Source: Ga0077527 sp049433545 (GTDB lineage Bacteria; Pseudomonadota; Gammaproteobacteria; Burkholderiales; SG8-41). From it: DNA of 32,937 bases. The notes beneath the pieces were generated by a model. It saw only the letters and a program-made list of their open reading frames with translations. It made no database searches and was not told the origin of the DNA. The DNA is taken from the NCBI GenBank assembly GCA_049433545.1, contig JBMTEY010000012.1, positions 1 to 32,937 on the forward strand, given 5' to 3'. This document shows positions 1 through 7,673 of this stretch, piece by piece (position 1 is the first letter of the stretch; each line of letters begins with the position of its first letter). A program made the translations under genes and the position numbers.

Positions 1-1366
1 GCCAGGTTTCCAGGTAGGAGCACACCGCGCCCTTGCGCTTGCCGCCCTGGTTCACCGCGACGGCGGTGTCGTTGACCACCTTCAGGAACGGGACCACGCC
101 CTGCGACTTGCCGTTGGTGCCCTTGATGTAGGCGCCCAGCGCACGCACCGGCGTCCAGTCGTTGCCGATGCCGCCGGCGTACTTCTGCAGCATCGCGTTT
201 TCCTTGATCGCCTCGTAGATGCCGTCAAGATCGTCGGACACCGTGGTGAGGTAGCAGCTGGCGAGCTGCGAGCGGCGGGTGCCGGAGTTGAACAGCGTCG
301 GCGTCGAACTCATCAGATCGAAGCTGGACAGCACGTTGTAGAACTCGATCGCTCGCGCTTCCCGCGAGCCTTCGGGCTCGTTCAGCGCCAGCCCCATCGC
401 CACGCGCATGAAGAAAATCTGCGGCAGTTCGATGCGGCGGCCCTCGATGTGCAGGAAATAGCGGTCGTAGAGAATCTGCAGGCCGAGGTAGGCAAACTTG
501 AGGTCGCGCTGCGCGTCGATCGCGGAGCCCAGCGCTTTCAGGTCGTAGCTCGCCAGACGTTCGTCGAGCAACTCCGCGGCGACCCCCTTCTCGATGAACT
601 TCGGCAGGTACTCCGCGTAACGCGTAGCCATTTCCTCTTGCGTAACCTCTTCGCCCAGCGTTTCCAGGCGCAGCGTGTGCAGCAGCAGGCGTGCGGTGAC
701 GTAGCTGTAGCCGGGATCCTGCTCGATCAGGCCGCGCGCGGCGAGGATCAGCGACTTGCGCACTTCCTGGATCGGCACCCCGTCGTAGAGATCGCGCTGC
801 ATCGCATCGAGTATCGGCTGGGTGCTGACCTCGTGGCCAAGTCCGGAACAGGCACTGGCCACCAGCGCCGTAATCCGCGGCACGTCCAGCGGCCGCGTCA
901 CGCCGCCGTCGATGACGTTGACCACGTGCTCGCGCTGCGCCGCTGCTGCAGGCTGCGCCTCGCGCTGGCGGGCGCGCTCCTTGGCGCGCTCCTCGCGGTA
1001 GAGCACGTAGGCGCGCGCGACATGGTGTTCGCCCATGCGCATCAGCGCGAGTTCGACCTGGTCCTGGATGTCTTCGATATGGAAAGTGCCGCCCGACGGC
1101 TGGCGGCGCATCAGCGCACCGACCACGTTTTCGGTCAGCGCCGTGACCTGTTCGCGCACGCGCGCCGAAGCAGCGCCCTGGCCGCCGTTCACCGCAATGA
1201 ACGCCTTGGTCATCGCGATGGCGATCTTGGCAGGCTCGAAACCGACGACCGAACCGTTGCGGCGGATGATCTTGTACTGTGCGTAGGCCGCTTCGCGTTC
1301 CGCTTCGGTGACAGCAGCAGCTTGCGGAGCAGCGCGGAATTGGGTGGTTTCAGCGGCAACGTGCAT
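1..1366 (-). CDS. nrdA: Ribonucleoside-diphosphate reductase alpha subunit, class Ia (5' part, cut by window edge)
   Basis: This is the N-terminal 455 residues of the large subunit of aerobic ribonucleotide reductase, which reduces ribonucleoside diphosphates to deoxy forms together with NrdB (outside the window). The start is the ATG at 1366, with AGGAG seven bases upstream. Residues about 31-125 form an ATP-cone (YKIIRRNG, then PAKIAIAM), and residues about 148-230 look like a second one (VVNVIDGGVTRPLDV), as in the long NrdA of Pseudomonas aeruginosa. The catalytic barrel then begins: SQLASCYLTTV places the first redox cysteine near residue 371, and the frame runs out in KGAVCSYLETW. The thiyl-radical NxCxE motif would lie outside. 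Regulation is probably by NrdR through two boxes upstream. Two ATP-cones predict allosteric control by ATP/dATP. The identification is secure; total length is unknown. Confidence 0.95.
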   Translation of the reverse strand, partial: MHVAAETTQFRAAPQAAAVTEAEREAAYAQYKIIRRNGSVVGFEPAKIAIAMTKAFIAVNGGQGAASARVREQVTALTENVVGALMRRQPSGGTFHIEDIQDQVELALMRMGEHHVARAYVLYREERAKERARQREAQPAAAAQREHVVNVIDGGVTRPLDVPRITALVASACSGLGHEVSTQPILDAMQRDLYDGVPIQEVRKSLILAARGLIEQDPGYSYVTARLLLHTLRLETLGEEVTQEEMATRYAEYLPKFIEKGVAAELLDERLASYDLKALGSAIDAQRDLKFAYLGLQILYDRYFLHIEGRRIELPQIFFMRVAMGLALNEPEGSREARAIEFYNVLSSFDLMSSTPTLFNSGTRRSQLASCYLTTVSDDLDGIYEAIKENAMLQKYAGGIGNDWTPVRALGAYIKGTNGKSQGVVPFLKVVNDTAVAVNQGGKRKGAVCSYLETW

Positions 1367-1431
1367 ATCGTTACTCCTTGATTTTTCTATATTTTTGAAT
1401 TGCCGGGGGCGACGCCTCCCGAACCAGCAAA

Positions 1432-1478
1432 CCACAACATATAGTGGTTTGCACGTCAATTTCGACGAATTCTAGTAG
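1432..1478 (-). promoter_or_regulatory. Two NrdR-type boxes upstream of nrdA
   Basis: Box 1 is CCACAACATATAGTGG at 1432-1447, the core of a perfect 9-base inverted repeat (1427-1435 and 1444-1452). Box 2 is CGACGAATTCTAGTAG at 1463-1478, sharing 11 of 16 bases with box 1. Their centres are 31 bases apart, about three helical turns, which is the spacing known for paired NrdR boxes in front of ribonucleotide reductase genes. Box 2 covers the predicted -10 element, so bound NrdR would block RNA polymerase. NrdR itself is not in the window. Confidence 0.75.
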
Positions 1479-1497
1479 CCCGATATTGAATCCGCAA
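1469..1497 (-). promoter_or_regulatory. Predicted sigma-70 promoter of nrdA
   Basis: Read on the minus strand, TTGCGG (1497-1492) and TAGAAT (1474-1469) are separated by 17 bases. The -10 matches five of six consensus bases; the -35 is weak. The start site would fall near 1462, giving a leader of about 95 bases that includes NrdR box 1. Confidence 0.55.
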
Positions 1498-1656
1498 TAG
1501 CTTTTGAAGCTTTTTTTAAAAGTTCTTGAGAAACAGCAGGAAACAACGATAAGCATTGGATTAATTGCACAAAATTTGTGCAGCCCAAATGCCAGGATGC
1601 GCCTCGTGGAGAGCAGGTCGGGGCCGAAAAGCGGCCGGGGGCGACGGCGACAGACG

Positions 1657-1675
1657 AAAAACCCGGCAAACGCCG
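1657..1675 (-). terminator. Weak candidate terminator after ampD
   Basis: A four-base-pair CGGC/GCCG stem with loop GTTT, followed on the minus strand by GG and five T. It lies about 28 bases beyond the ampD stop codon. The stem is short, so this is tentative. Confidence 0.3.
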
Positions 1676-1702
1676 CGGAAACGATCTAACTAATTGTTTT
1701 TA

Positions 1703-2242
1703 TTATTTTTGTAATCCGGCCACATAACGCGACCAGTCGAAGCAGGGACCGGGGTCGGTCTTGCGCCCGGGGGCGATGTCGGAATGACCGACGCTGGCGG
1801 CAATCGGATAACGCGCGTGCAACGCCCGCGCCAGGGAGGCAAGACGGTCGTACTGCGCATCCTCGAACACGGTTTCGTCACTGCCTTCGAGTTCGATGCC
1901 TACGGAAAAATCGTTGCAGCGAGGACGCCCTCGCCACGCCGACTCACCGGCATGCCAGGCGCGTTGCGAACAGGGCACGAACTGCAGCAACGATCCGTCG
2001 CGACGGATCAGAAAGTGCGCCGACACGCGCAGTGCCGCGATGCCTGCGAAATACGGATGCGCCCGCGCATCCAGTCGGTTGAGGAACAGGTCGATGATTT
2101 CCGGGCCGCCGAAAATGCCGGGGGGCAGGCTGATGCTGTGGATGACGATCAGTTCGACCGCAGTGTCCGGCGGCCGCCCGTCGCAGTTGGGCGAAGCAAT
2201 GTACGGCGTATCTGCGGCCAGTCCGGCAGGATCGATGTTCAT
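1703..2242 (-). CDS. ampD: 1,6-anhydro-N-acetylmuramyl-L-alanine amidase AmpD
   Basis: Cytosolic zinc amidase (179 residues) that cleaves the bond between anhydro-N-acetylmuramic acid and L-alanine in recycled muropeptides, which lowers the inducer of AmpR-type regulators. The Amidase_2 fold is recognisable throughout: IVIHSISLP supplies zinc ligand H35, VGHSDIAPGRKTDPG supplies H153, K161 and D163, and E117 in GIELEG corresponds to the catalytic glutamate. These match the known Citrobacter enzyme residues (H34, E116, H154, K162, D164) almost position for position. The length is normal and there is no signal peptide, which separates it from the periplasmic AmiD. The ATG at 2242 lies nine bases after the pilR stop, so it is the last gene of the pilSR transcript. 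Confidence 0.95.
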   Translation of the reverse strand: MNIDPAGLAADTPYIASPNCDGRPPDTAVELIVIHSISLPPGIFGGPEIIDLFLNRLDARAHPYFAGIAALRVSAHFLIRRDGSLLQFVPCSQRAWHAGESAWRGRPRCNDFSVGIELEGSDETVFEDAQYDRLASLARALHARYPIAASVGHSDIAPGRKTDPGPCFDWSRYVAGLQK

Positions 2243-2251
2243 CCCGGGAGC

Positions 2252-3622
2252 TCAGGGCCTGGCGTCGAGTTCCTGCTTGATGCCCAGGCGCTGGATGCGG
2301 TAACGCAACGCGCGGAAGGAAATCCCCAGCAGCTTTGCAGCGGCCGTCTGGTTGTAACGGGTGCGCTCCAGCGCTTCCATGATCGCCTTGCGCTCCACGG
2401 CCTCCAGCCGCTCGGGCAGCGGCAGCCCTTCGATCTGCTCATCGACTTCCTGCGGACGCTCATCGGCAAGCTGGAGATCCTCCTCGGTAATCTCGTCCCC
2501 GCTCGCCAGTGCCACCGCGCGCTCGAGTATGTTTTCCAGCTCGCGCACGTTGCCGGGGAAATGGTAGGCCTGCAGTGCCGACTCGGCCGGGGCCGACAAT
2601 CTGGGCCGGCGACCGTCAATCGCATGGCGCGCCAGTATCGCCTCGGCAAACCGCGGCACATCCTCGCGCAATTCACGCAGGGCCGGCATGCGCAACTCGA
2701 TCACGTTAAGCCGGTAATACAGATCCTGCCGGAACGAACCGCCCTGCACCTCGTCGGCAAGATGGCGATGGGTTGCGCTGATGATGCGCACGTCCACCGG
2801 CTCTTCGCTGGTGGAACCCACCTTGCGTACGCGTTTCTCCTGGATCGCGCGCAGCAGCTTGACCTGCATCGGCAGCGGCAGGTCACCGACCTCGTCCAGG
2901 AACAGCGTGCCGCCGCTGGCCGCCTGGAAAAAACCGTCGTGGTCGGCAACCGCACCGGTAAAGGCGCCCTTCTTGTGCCCGAAAAACTCCGATTCCATCA
3001 GGTTTTCCGGGATCGCGCCGCAGTTCACGGCAACGAATGCATTGTCCCGGCGCGCGCTATTCAGGTGGATCAGGCGCGCGGCCAGTTCCTTGCCGCTGCC
3101 GGATTCTCCGCGTATCTGCACCGGGGCCTGGCTGCGTGCCAGCTTGTCGATCATCTGGCGCGCCTGCAGCATCAGCGGCGAACTGCCGATCAGGTGGGGG
3201 GCGCCCGGGACCGGCGCGGAATCCGCATCGGTGCCACGGCGGTCGACGACGGGTCGCGGCAGTTTCAGCGCGGAACGCACCAGCGCCCGCAGCTGGTCCA
3301 GCGATACCGGCTTGCCGAGGTAGTCGAACGCCCCCGCCTTCAGCGCGGCCACCGCATTTTCGGCGCTGCCATAGGCGGTAATCACCGCGACCGGGAGGCT
3401 GGGATGATTCTTCGTGATGTGTTCGACGATGGACAGCCCGTCGCCATCCGCCAGCCGCATGTCGGTAAGGCACAGTTCGAAGCTGTTCTGCCCGAGCAGC
3501 GACAGCGCCTCGGACACACTGCCGGCGCAGTGCGGTTCCAGGCCCATGCGGATCAGCGTCATGCCGAGCAGCTCCCGGATGTCCGCCTCGTCATCAACCA
3601 CCAGTATCTGACCGGTTGCCAA
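2252..3622 (-). CDS. pilR: Sigma-54-dependent response regulator PilR
   Basis: NtrC-family activator of 456 residues. The receiver domain spans about 5-118, with acidic D10/D11, phosphoacceptor D54 (LTDMRL) and K104. The AAA+ domain has Walker A GESGSGKE at 172-179, the sigma-54 contact loop GAFTGA at 219-224 and Walker B GGTLFLDEVGD near 238-247. The last 35 residues carry a Fis-type helix-turn-helix (TAAAKLLGISFRALRYRI). I place the start at TTG 3622, ten bases after the pilS stop and preceded by AGGGAG. A longer open frame reaches 3823, but its extra 67 residues read through the pilS 3' end and do not resemble the family. PilS/PilR pairs activate pilin (pilA) transcription in Pseudomonas and relatives; that role is inferred here because no pil gene is visible. 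Confidence 0.88.
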   Translation of the reverse strand: MATGQILVVDDEADIRELLGMTLIRMGLEPHCAGSVSEALSLLGQNSFELCLTDMRLADGDGLSIVEHITKNHPSLPVAVITAYGSAENAVAALKAGAFDYLGKPVSLDQLRALVRSALKLPRPVVDRRGTDADSAPVPGAPHLIGSSPLMLQARQMIDKLARSQAPVQIRGESGSGKELAARLIHLNSARRDNAFVAVNCGAIPENLMESEFFGHKKGAFTGAVADHDGFFQAASGGTLFLDEVGDLPLPMQVKLLRAIQEKRVRKVGSTSEEPVDVRIISATHRHLADEVQGGSFRQDLYYRLNVIELRMPALRELREDVPRFAEAILARHAIDGRRPRLSAPAESALQAYHFPGNVRELENILERAVALASGDEITEEDLQLADERPQEVDEQIEGLPLPERLEAVERKAIMEALERTRYNQTAAAKLLGISFRALRYRIQRLGIKQELDARP

Positions 3623-3632
3623 TGTTCTCCCT

Positions 3633-5228
3633 TCAGCCGGCTGCGCAGGACACGGCGAAACGCGCGCCTCCGGCAGCCTCGACATATTCGAGCGACGCGC
3701 CATTGGCCTCGCAGATTTCCCGCGCCAGGTAGAGTCCAAGCCCGGTGCCGCCCGGCGACGTGGTGAAAAACGGCTCGAACAGCTTGCTGCGCGATTCCGG
3801 CGGCATGCCCGGGCCATCATCAACCACTTCCAATCTTACCGCATTGCCCCGGGCGGCACGGCTGACCAGCAGCCGGATGCTGCCCGGGACGCGCCGCGAA
3901 TGTCGCAACGCGTTCTGGCACAGGTTCCACAACACCTGGTTCAGGTGGTCGCGATCGAACAGGACGTGCGGCTCCAGCGCCAGCTGCAGTTCAATGATGC
4001 CGGGCGCGAGCTTTTCGGTAGCGACAAACTGCTCAACAAAATTGTGCAGATAGGTCGCCAGGTTGAAACGCTCCCGTTTTGCGCGTTCGCCGCGGTTCAG
4101 CGCCTGCACGTCATTGACCATGCGGTCCAGCCGTCGCGTATTGTCGCGGATGATCGCGGTCAGCCGCCGCGCGCCGGCGGATACACCGGACTCCTCCTGC
4201 AGCAGTTCCGCGGCATGACTGATGGCGCCGAGCGGATTACGGATTTCATGGGCGATGTTTGCCGTCAACCGCCCCAGCGCCGCCAGCTTCATCTGCCGCG
4301 CCTCTGCGCGGATGCGCTCCAGGTCTTCCAGGAAAATGACCGCACCGGCGCCGCGCCGCGGCGCCACCGGCACCAGTCGCGCACGCAGGCCGGTACCGAT
4401 TTCGAATTCATCAATGTCGTGCCCCTGCTGGTCGCTCAGCCATGTCTCGAAACGGGAAGACAGGAGAGGCATGTGGTCCTTGAGCGCAACCGGGCCGCTG
4501 CCGCGCAGCCCGCCGATCATGCGTTCGGCCGCGCTGTTGATCTGGCGCACCACGCCTTCGCCGTCGACGACGATCACGCCGTGCTCCATGTCCTGGATCA
4601 CCAGCTGGTTGACCTGGGCCAGGTTTGCAAGGTCGATTTCCCGCTGCGCCGCAAGCTGTTCGCTGACTAGGGAGCGTGTGGCCAGCGTGTGCGCAAGCCA
4701 GGCGATCGCAAAATAGGCCACCGACAGCAGGCCGGCCTGGGCGTACTGCGCGCCGCTTTCCGAAAAACGCAGCACCTCATAGGTATGCTCGAGCAATATC
4801 GCGATCGAGGCTATGGCGGCAAAAAACAGGGTCAACTGGCCCCGCGTCACCAATCCGGCTGCGGCCAACGACGTCAGCAGCAGCAGGCCCAGGCCGCTCG
4901 AGAGCCCGCTGCTCGCGTACATCAGCAACACCACGAATCCGATGTCGCCACCGACTTGGATCGCCAACTGCCAGTTGAAGCGCTCGCGCGTGCGGATGAC
5001 CACGAACATCACGATCGCGAACGCCACATAGCCGGCAGCACAGATGATGAACAGGCGCATGTCGCGCGACCCGAACTGCAGCGTCGGGCCCCAGAAGACG
5101 GCAGCCAGCAACAGCAGGGATGCAGCCGCCGCACGGTAACCGTTGAACAGCAGCAGGGATCGCCAGTAGGCGTCAGGCACCTGCTGCTGCGTCCCGGCGT
5201 AGCGGATCCGCTGCTCCGTGGTAATCAT
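3633..5228 (-). CDS. pilS: PAS-domain sensor histidine kinase PilS
   Basis: Membrane histidine kinase of 531 residues. About six hydrophobic segments occupy 24-185, followed by a PAS-like region (about 205-305), a dimerisation helix with the H-box NIAHEIRNPLGAISHAAELL (phosphorylated H327), and an ATPase domain with NALRHS (N-box), DDGPGMP (G1) and GGTGLGLYLA (G2). This order is that of PilS, which senses pilin in the membrane and phosphorylates PilR. The ATG at 5228 overlaps the stop of the preceding gene by four bases (ATGA), implying coupled translation; longer upstream reading is out of family. PilR follows directly. The kinase assignment is certain; the name PilS rests on the topology and the PilR partner. 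Confidence 0.88.
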   Translation of the reverse strand: MITTEQRIRYAGTQQQVPDAYWRSLLLFNGYRAAAASLLLLAAVFWGPTLQFGSRDMRLFIICAAGYVAFAIVMFVVIRTRERFNWQLAIQVGGDIGFVVLLMYASSGLSSGLGLLLLTSLAAAGLVTRGQLTLFFAAIASIAILLEHTYEVLRFSESGAQYAQAGLLSVAYFAIAWLAHTLATRSLVSEQLAAQREIDLANLAQVNQLVIQDMEHGVIVVDGEGVVRQINSAAERMIGGLRGSGPVALKDHMPLLSSRFETWLSDQQGHDIDEFEIGTGLRARLVPVAPRRGAGAVIFLEDLERIRAEARQMKLAALGRLTANIAHEIRNPLGAISHAAELLQEESGVSAGARRLTAIIRDNTRRLDRMVNDVQALNRGERAKRERFNLATYLHNFVEQFVATEKLAPGIIELQLALEPHVLFDRDHLNQVLWNLCQNALRHSRRVPGSIRLLVSRAARGNAVRLEVVDDGPGMPPESRSKLFEPFFTTSPGGTGLGLYLAREICEANGASLEYVEAAGGARFAVSCAAG

Positions 5229-5470
5229 CCGCGGTCCCGGTGGTTGTCCTGAAATTCCCGCTCGTGATCCGCCGAGCAGAAATATGATTCCGTCGAGCCC
5301 AGCGCTTCGTCGCGCGGCAGGTGGATGCCGCATCGGGCGCAGCGCACCATGTCGCCCCCGCCCTGCCGGGGCGGCTGCTCGCGGCCATCGTCGACACGCC
5401 TGCGCAGGCCTCGCGCCAGGAAAAAAGCCGCGACGATCACGACCGCAACAAGCAGAATCTTGGTCATCAT
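5225..5470 (-). CDS. PP0621-family small zinc-motif membrane protein
   Basis: Protein of 81 residues: an N-terminal membrane helix (about 4-20, ILLVAVVIVAAFFLA), a basic stretch, and a C-terminal motif with C44, C47, H50, C65 and H69 (VRCARCGIHLP, then YFCSADHE) that could bind zinc. This is the pattern of the uncharacterised PP0621 family, commonly found immediately upstream of pilS in beta- and gammaproteobacteria. Two ATG codons are adjacent; I use the first (5470), with GGGGAGG about 11 bases upstream. Its stop overlaps the pilS start. The tight coupling suggests a link with PilS at the membrane, but no function is established. Confidence 0.85.
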   Translation of the reverse strand: MMTKILLVAVVIVAAFFLARGLRRRVDDGREQPPRQGGGDMVRCARCGIHLPRDEALGSTESYFCSADHEREFQDNHRDRG

Positions 5471-5739
5471 CGAGTTTCCCGCCTCCCCGATTGTGAAAAT
5501 GGGCGCTGACCCGCACTGTTGCCGAATGCCGGGCGCCGGACGGCAGCACGTGCCGCTGATTGTACTGTCCGAAGGGTGCAAGCGCAGGCCCGCATTGCAC
5601 CGGAGCGGACGCAGGAAATACGCGCATCCTGAAAAATTGCGCACATCATGATCTATTAGGGCCGCGGCTGCCGTCCCCGCTTCCGCACAATGGAAGCGCC
5701 ATTCCAGGCGAAATGGCAGGAACGGCCCGCAGAAAATCC
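5471..5739. other. Intergenic region between the pilSR operon and tRNA-Pro
   Basis: 269 bases without a supported gene. A perfect seven-base-pair hairpin lies at 5678-5698 (CGCTTCC, loop of seven, GGAAGCG), about 42 bases beyond the tRNA 3' end on the minus strand, but no T run follows. A TACAAT hexamer (minus strand, 5564-5559) could be a -10 for the PP0621-pilS-pilR operon, though no good -35 lies 17 bases upstream. Confidence 0.5.
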
Positions 5740-5816
<77 letters not shown>

Positions 5817-5821
5817 AATGC

Positions 5822-5854
5822 CACAAACAAGAAGGGCACGCTGCACGTGCCCTT
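5822..5854 (-). terminator. Rho-independent terminator of ispB
   Basis: A perfect nine-base-pair stem (AAGGGCACG with CGTGCCCTT, loop TGCAG) followed on the minus strand by the T-rich CTTGTTTGT. It sits directly after the ispB stop codon and ahead of tRNA-Pro. Confidence 0.75.
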
Positions 5855-5858
5855 GCTT

Positions 5859-6833
5859 TCAATGAGTCCGCGTCACCGCGAACGACGCCAATTGTATCAA
5901 AGAATCCCGGAATCGCGTGTGCGGCAACGGCTCCAGCGCGGCCTGCGCGGCCCTGGCCTCGGCTTCGGCCTGCCGGCGGGCGTATTCCAGCGCGCCGGAA
6001 CGGCGTATCGCCGCGAGCACCCCGTCCAGTTCAGCCAGTCCGCCCGTTGATACCGCGTGGCGCACCAGCGCCGCGTCAGCAGCGGTTCCGTGCTGCATGG
6101 CGCGGATCAGCGGCAGGGTCGGCTTGCCCTCGGCAAGGTCGTCGCCCACGTTTTTGCCGATGACGCCGGAATCCCCGGAATAATCCAGCACGTCGTCGAT
6201 CAGCTGGAATGCCGTGCCGAGGTGGCCGCCGTAGGCCGCCATCGCGGCTTCCTGTTCAGGCGATGCCCCGGACAGCATGGCGCCCAGCTGCCCGGCAGCC
6301 TCGAAGAGTTTTGCCGTCTTGTAGCGTATGACCTGCAGATAACCGGCCTCGTCGATGTCGGCATTGCGGCAGTTCATCAGCTGCAGCACTTCCCCTTCGG
6401 CAATCACATTGGTGGTGTCCGCCAGCAGTCGCAGTATCCGCATGTCATCGACATTCACCATCATCTGGAAAGCCCGGGAGTAGACGAAATCGCCAACCAG
6501 CACCGACGCGGCGTTGCCGAACAGCCGGTTGGCCGTCGGCCGCCCTCGGCGCAGCGCCGATTCGTCAACCACGTCGTCGTGGAGCAGCGTCGCCGTATGG
6601 ATGAATTCCACGACGGCCGCGAGCACATGATGCGCTGTGCCGCGGTACCCCAGCGCATTGGCCGACAGCAGCACGAGGGCCGGCCGCAGGCGTTTGCCGC
6701 CGCTGCCGATGATGTATTCGGCCACCTGCCTGATCAGCAATACCTCCGAGTGCAAGCGGTCGCGGATCACGCGATCCACGGCCTGCATGTCGGTGGCAAG
6801 CAACTGGCGGAGGTCGTCTAGGAACACGGTCAA
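5859..6833 (-). CDS. ispB: Octaprenyl (polyprenyl) diphosphate synthase
   Basis: Trans-polyprenyl diphosphate synthase of 324 residues that extends farnesyl diphosphate with isopentenyl diphosphate to make the ubiquinone side chain. GGKRLRP lies at 45-51, the first aspartate-rich motif DDVVD at 86-90, and the second (LIDDVLDY) around D213/D214/D217, with KTAKLFEAA between. Length and motifs match IspB. The start is probably TTG 6833, because GTG at 6827 and the next ATG would shorten the conserved N-terminal helix; no strong Shine-Dalgarno sequence is visible, so the exact start is uncertain. It is divergent from rplU, the usual ispB/rplU arrangement in proteobacteria. The octaprenyl chain length is inferred from the family. 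Confidence 0.93.
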   Translation of the reverse strand: MTVFLDDLRQLLATDMQAVDRVIRDRLHSEVLLIRQVAEYIIGSGGKRLRPALVLLSANALGYRGTAHHVLAAVVEFIHTATLLHDDVVDESALRRGRPTANRLFGNAASVLVGDFVYSRAFQMMVNVDDMRILRLLADTTNVIAEGEVLQLMNCRNADIDEAGYLQVIRYKTAKLFEAAGQLGAMLSGASPEQEAAMAAYGGHLGTAFQLIDDVLDYSGDSGVIGKNVGDDLAEGKPTLPLIRAMQHGTAADAALVRHAVSTGGLAELDGVLAAIRRSGALEYARRQAEAEARAAQAALEPLPHTRFRDSLIQLASFAVTRTH

Positions 6834-6962
6834 GGGAAAAAGCCGAATGATAGCAATTCCGCGCGCACTATTCGTTGTCGGCTAACCCGCCCAGTGCTGG
6901 CTTCCGACCATATCCACATGATTTTTAAGGGTTATCCGGAACACGCCAGGGTATCATGGGTT

Positions 6963-6991
6963 TTGACTGAAACCCGGCGGACTTGTATAAT
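6963..6991 (+). promoter_or_regulatory. Strong sigma-70 promoter of rplU-rpmA
   Basis: TTGACT (6963-6968), 17 bases, then a perfect TATAAT (6986-6991). The predicted start near 6998 leaves a short leader before the rplU ATG at 7028. This is the best consensus promoter in the window, as expected for ribosomal protein genes. Confidence 0.85.
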
Positions 6992-7027
6992 TCGCGGCTT
7001 TCCGCAGTTCGAGCAGAGGGATTCATC

Positions 7028-7339
7028 ATGTATGCGGTAGTCAAAACCGGCGGCAAACAGTATCGCGTGAGTGCCGGCACGAAAATCAAGGTCGAGCAGC
7101 TGGACGGCGACGTGGGTTCCGAAGTCACGCTGGACCAGGTGCTGATGATCGCCGGCGATGGCGACGTCAAGCTCGGCAGCCCGATGCTTTCCGGCGCAGC
7201 CGTCAAAGCCAAGGTCGTCGCACAGGGGCGCGGCGACAAGGTGCATATTTTCAAGATGCGCCGGCGCAAGCACTACCGCAAATCCCAGGGGCATCGGCAG
7301 AACTTCACCGAGCTCGAAATCACCGCTATTGCAGGCTAA
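7028..7339 (+). CDS. rplU: 50S ribosomal protein L21
   Basis: Protein of 103 residues, exactly the family length, beginning MYAVVKTGGKQYRV and containing the conserved HIFKMRRRKHYRKSQGHRQ tail typical of bL21, which binds 23S rRNA. The ATG at 7028 is preceded by GAGGG. An upstream in-frame start would lie inside the promoter and is rejected. It is first in the operon with rpmA 12 bases downstream. Confidence 0.98.
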   Translation: MYAVVKTGGKQYRVSAGTKIKVEQLDGDVGSEVTLDQVLMIAGDGDVKLGSPMLSGAAVKAKVVAQGRGDKVHIFKMRRRKHYRKSQGHRQNFTELEITAIAG

Positions 7340-7351
7340 GGAGCACGCACC

Positions 7352-7609
7352 ATGGCACACAAGAAAGCAGGCGGCAGTTCACGCAACGGCCGCGATTCGG
7401 AATCGAAACGCCTCGGCGTCAAATGTTTCGGCGGCGAACTGATTCCCGCAGGCAGCATCATCGTGCGCCAACGCGGCACCCGCGTGCACCCCGGCGAAAA
7501 TGTCGGCATCGGCCGTGACCATACGCTGTTTGCCAAGGTTGACGGTCGTGTGCAGTTCGCCGCCAAAGGGCCGCGGCAGCGCCAGACCGTGAGTGTCGTT
7601 CCCGCCTGA
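7352..7609 (+). CDS. rpmA: 50S ribosomal protein L27
   Basis: Protein of 85 residues starting MAHKKAGGSSRNGRDSESKRLG, the hallmark of bL27, whose N-terminal tail reaches the peptidyl transferase centre. AAGGAG lies eight bases ahead of the ATG. No N-terminal cleavage extension (as in Firmicutes) is present. It is followed by a strong terminator hairpin, so ribosomal protein expression is partly separated from obgE. Confidence 0.98.
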   Translation: MAHKKAGGSSRNGRDSESKRLGVKCFGGELIPAGSIIVRQRGTRVHPGENVGIGRDHTLFAKVDGRVQFAAKGPRQRQTVSVVPA

Positions 7610-7630
7610 TTTTTCCGGCATTGTTGCCTG

Positions 7631-7660
7631 AAGGCCCTGTTGAACGACAGGGCCTTTTTT
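7631..7660 (+). terminator. Rho-independent terminator/attenuator between rpmA and obgE
   Basis: A nine-base-pair perfect stem AAGGCCCTG/CAGGGCCTT with an eight-base loop (7631-7656) and a run of six T (7655-7660). The obgE ATG starts only 13 bases later, so read-through, or a promoter upstream of the hairpin, must supply obgE and proB. Confidence 0.85.
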
Positions 7661-7673
7661 GTTTGGCGTCCCC

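Larger units (their letters stand above)
1367..1702. other. nrdA-ampD intergenic region
   Basis: 336 bases without a credible gene. The half next to nrdA is AT-rich and holds the promoter, the NrdR boxes and a perfect 17-base palindrome (TGCACAAA-A-TTTGTGCA) at 1566-1582, some 70 bases upstream of the -35. The half next to ampD is GC-rich, with small hairpins at 1622-1636 and 1664-1675; the latter is followed on the minus strand by five T and may weakly terminate the ampD transcript. Short open frames here have no recognisable content. Confidence 0.7.

Noticed and set aside
3623..3823. 67-codon N-terminal extension of pilR
   Set aside because: It overlaps the 3' end of pilS in another frame and has no family resemblance; TTG 3622 gives the normal receiver domain.
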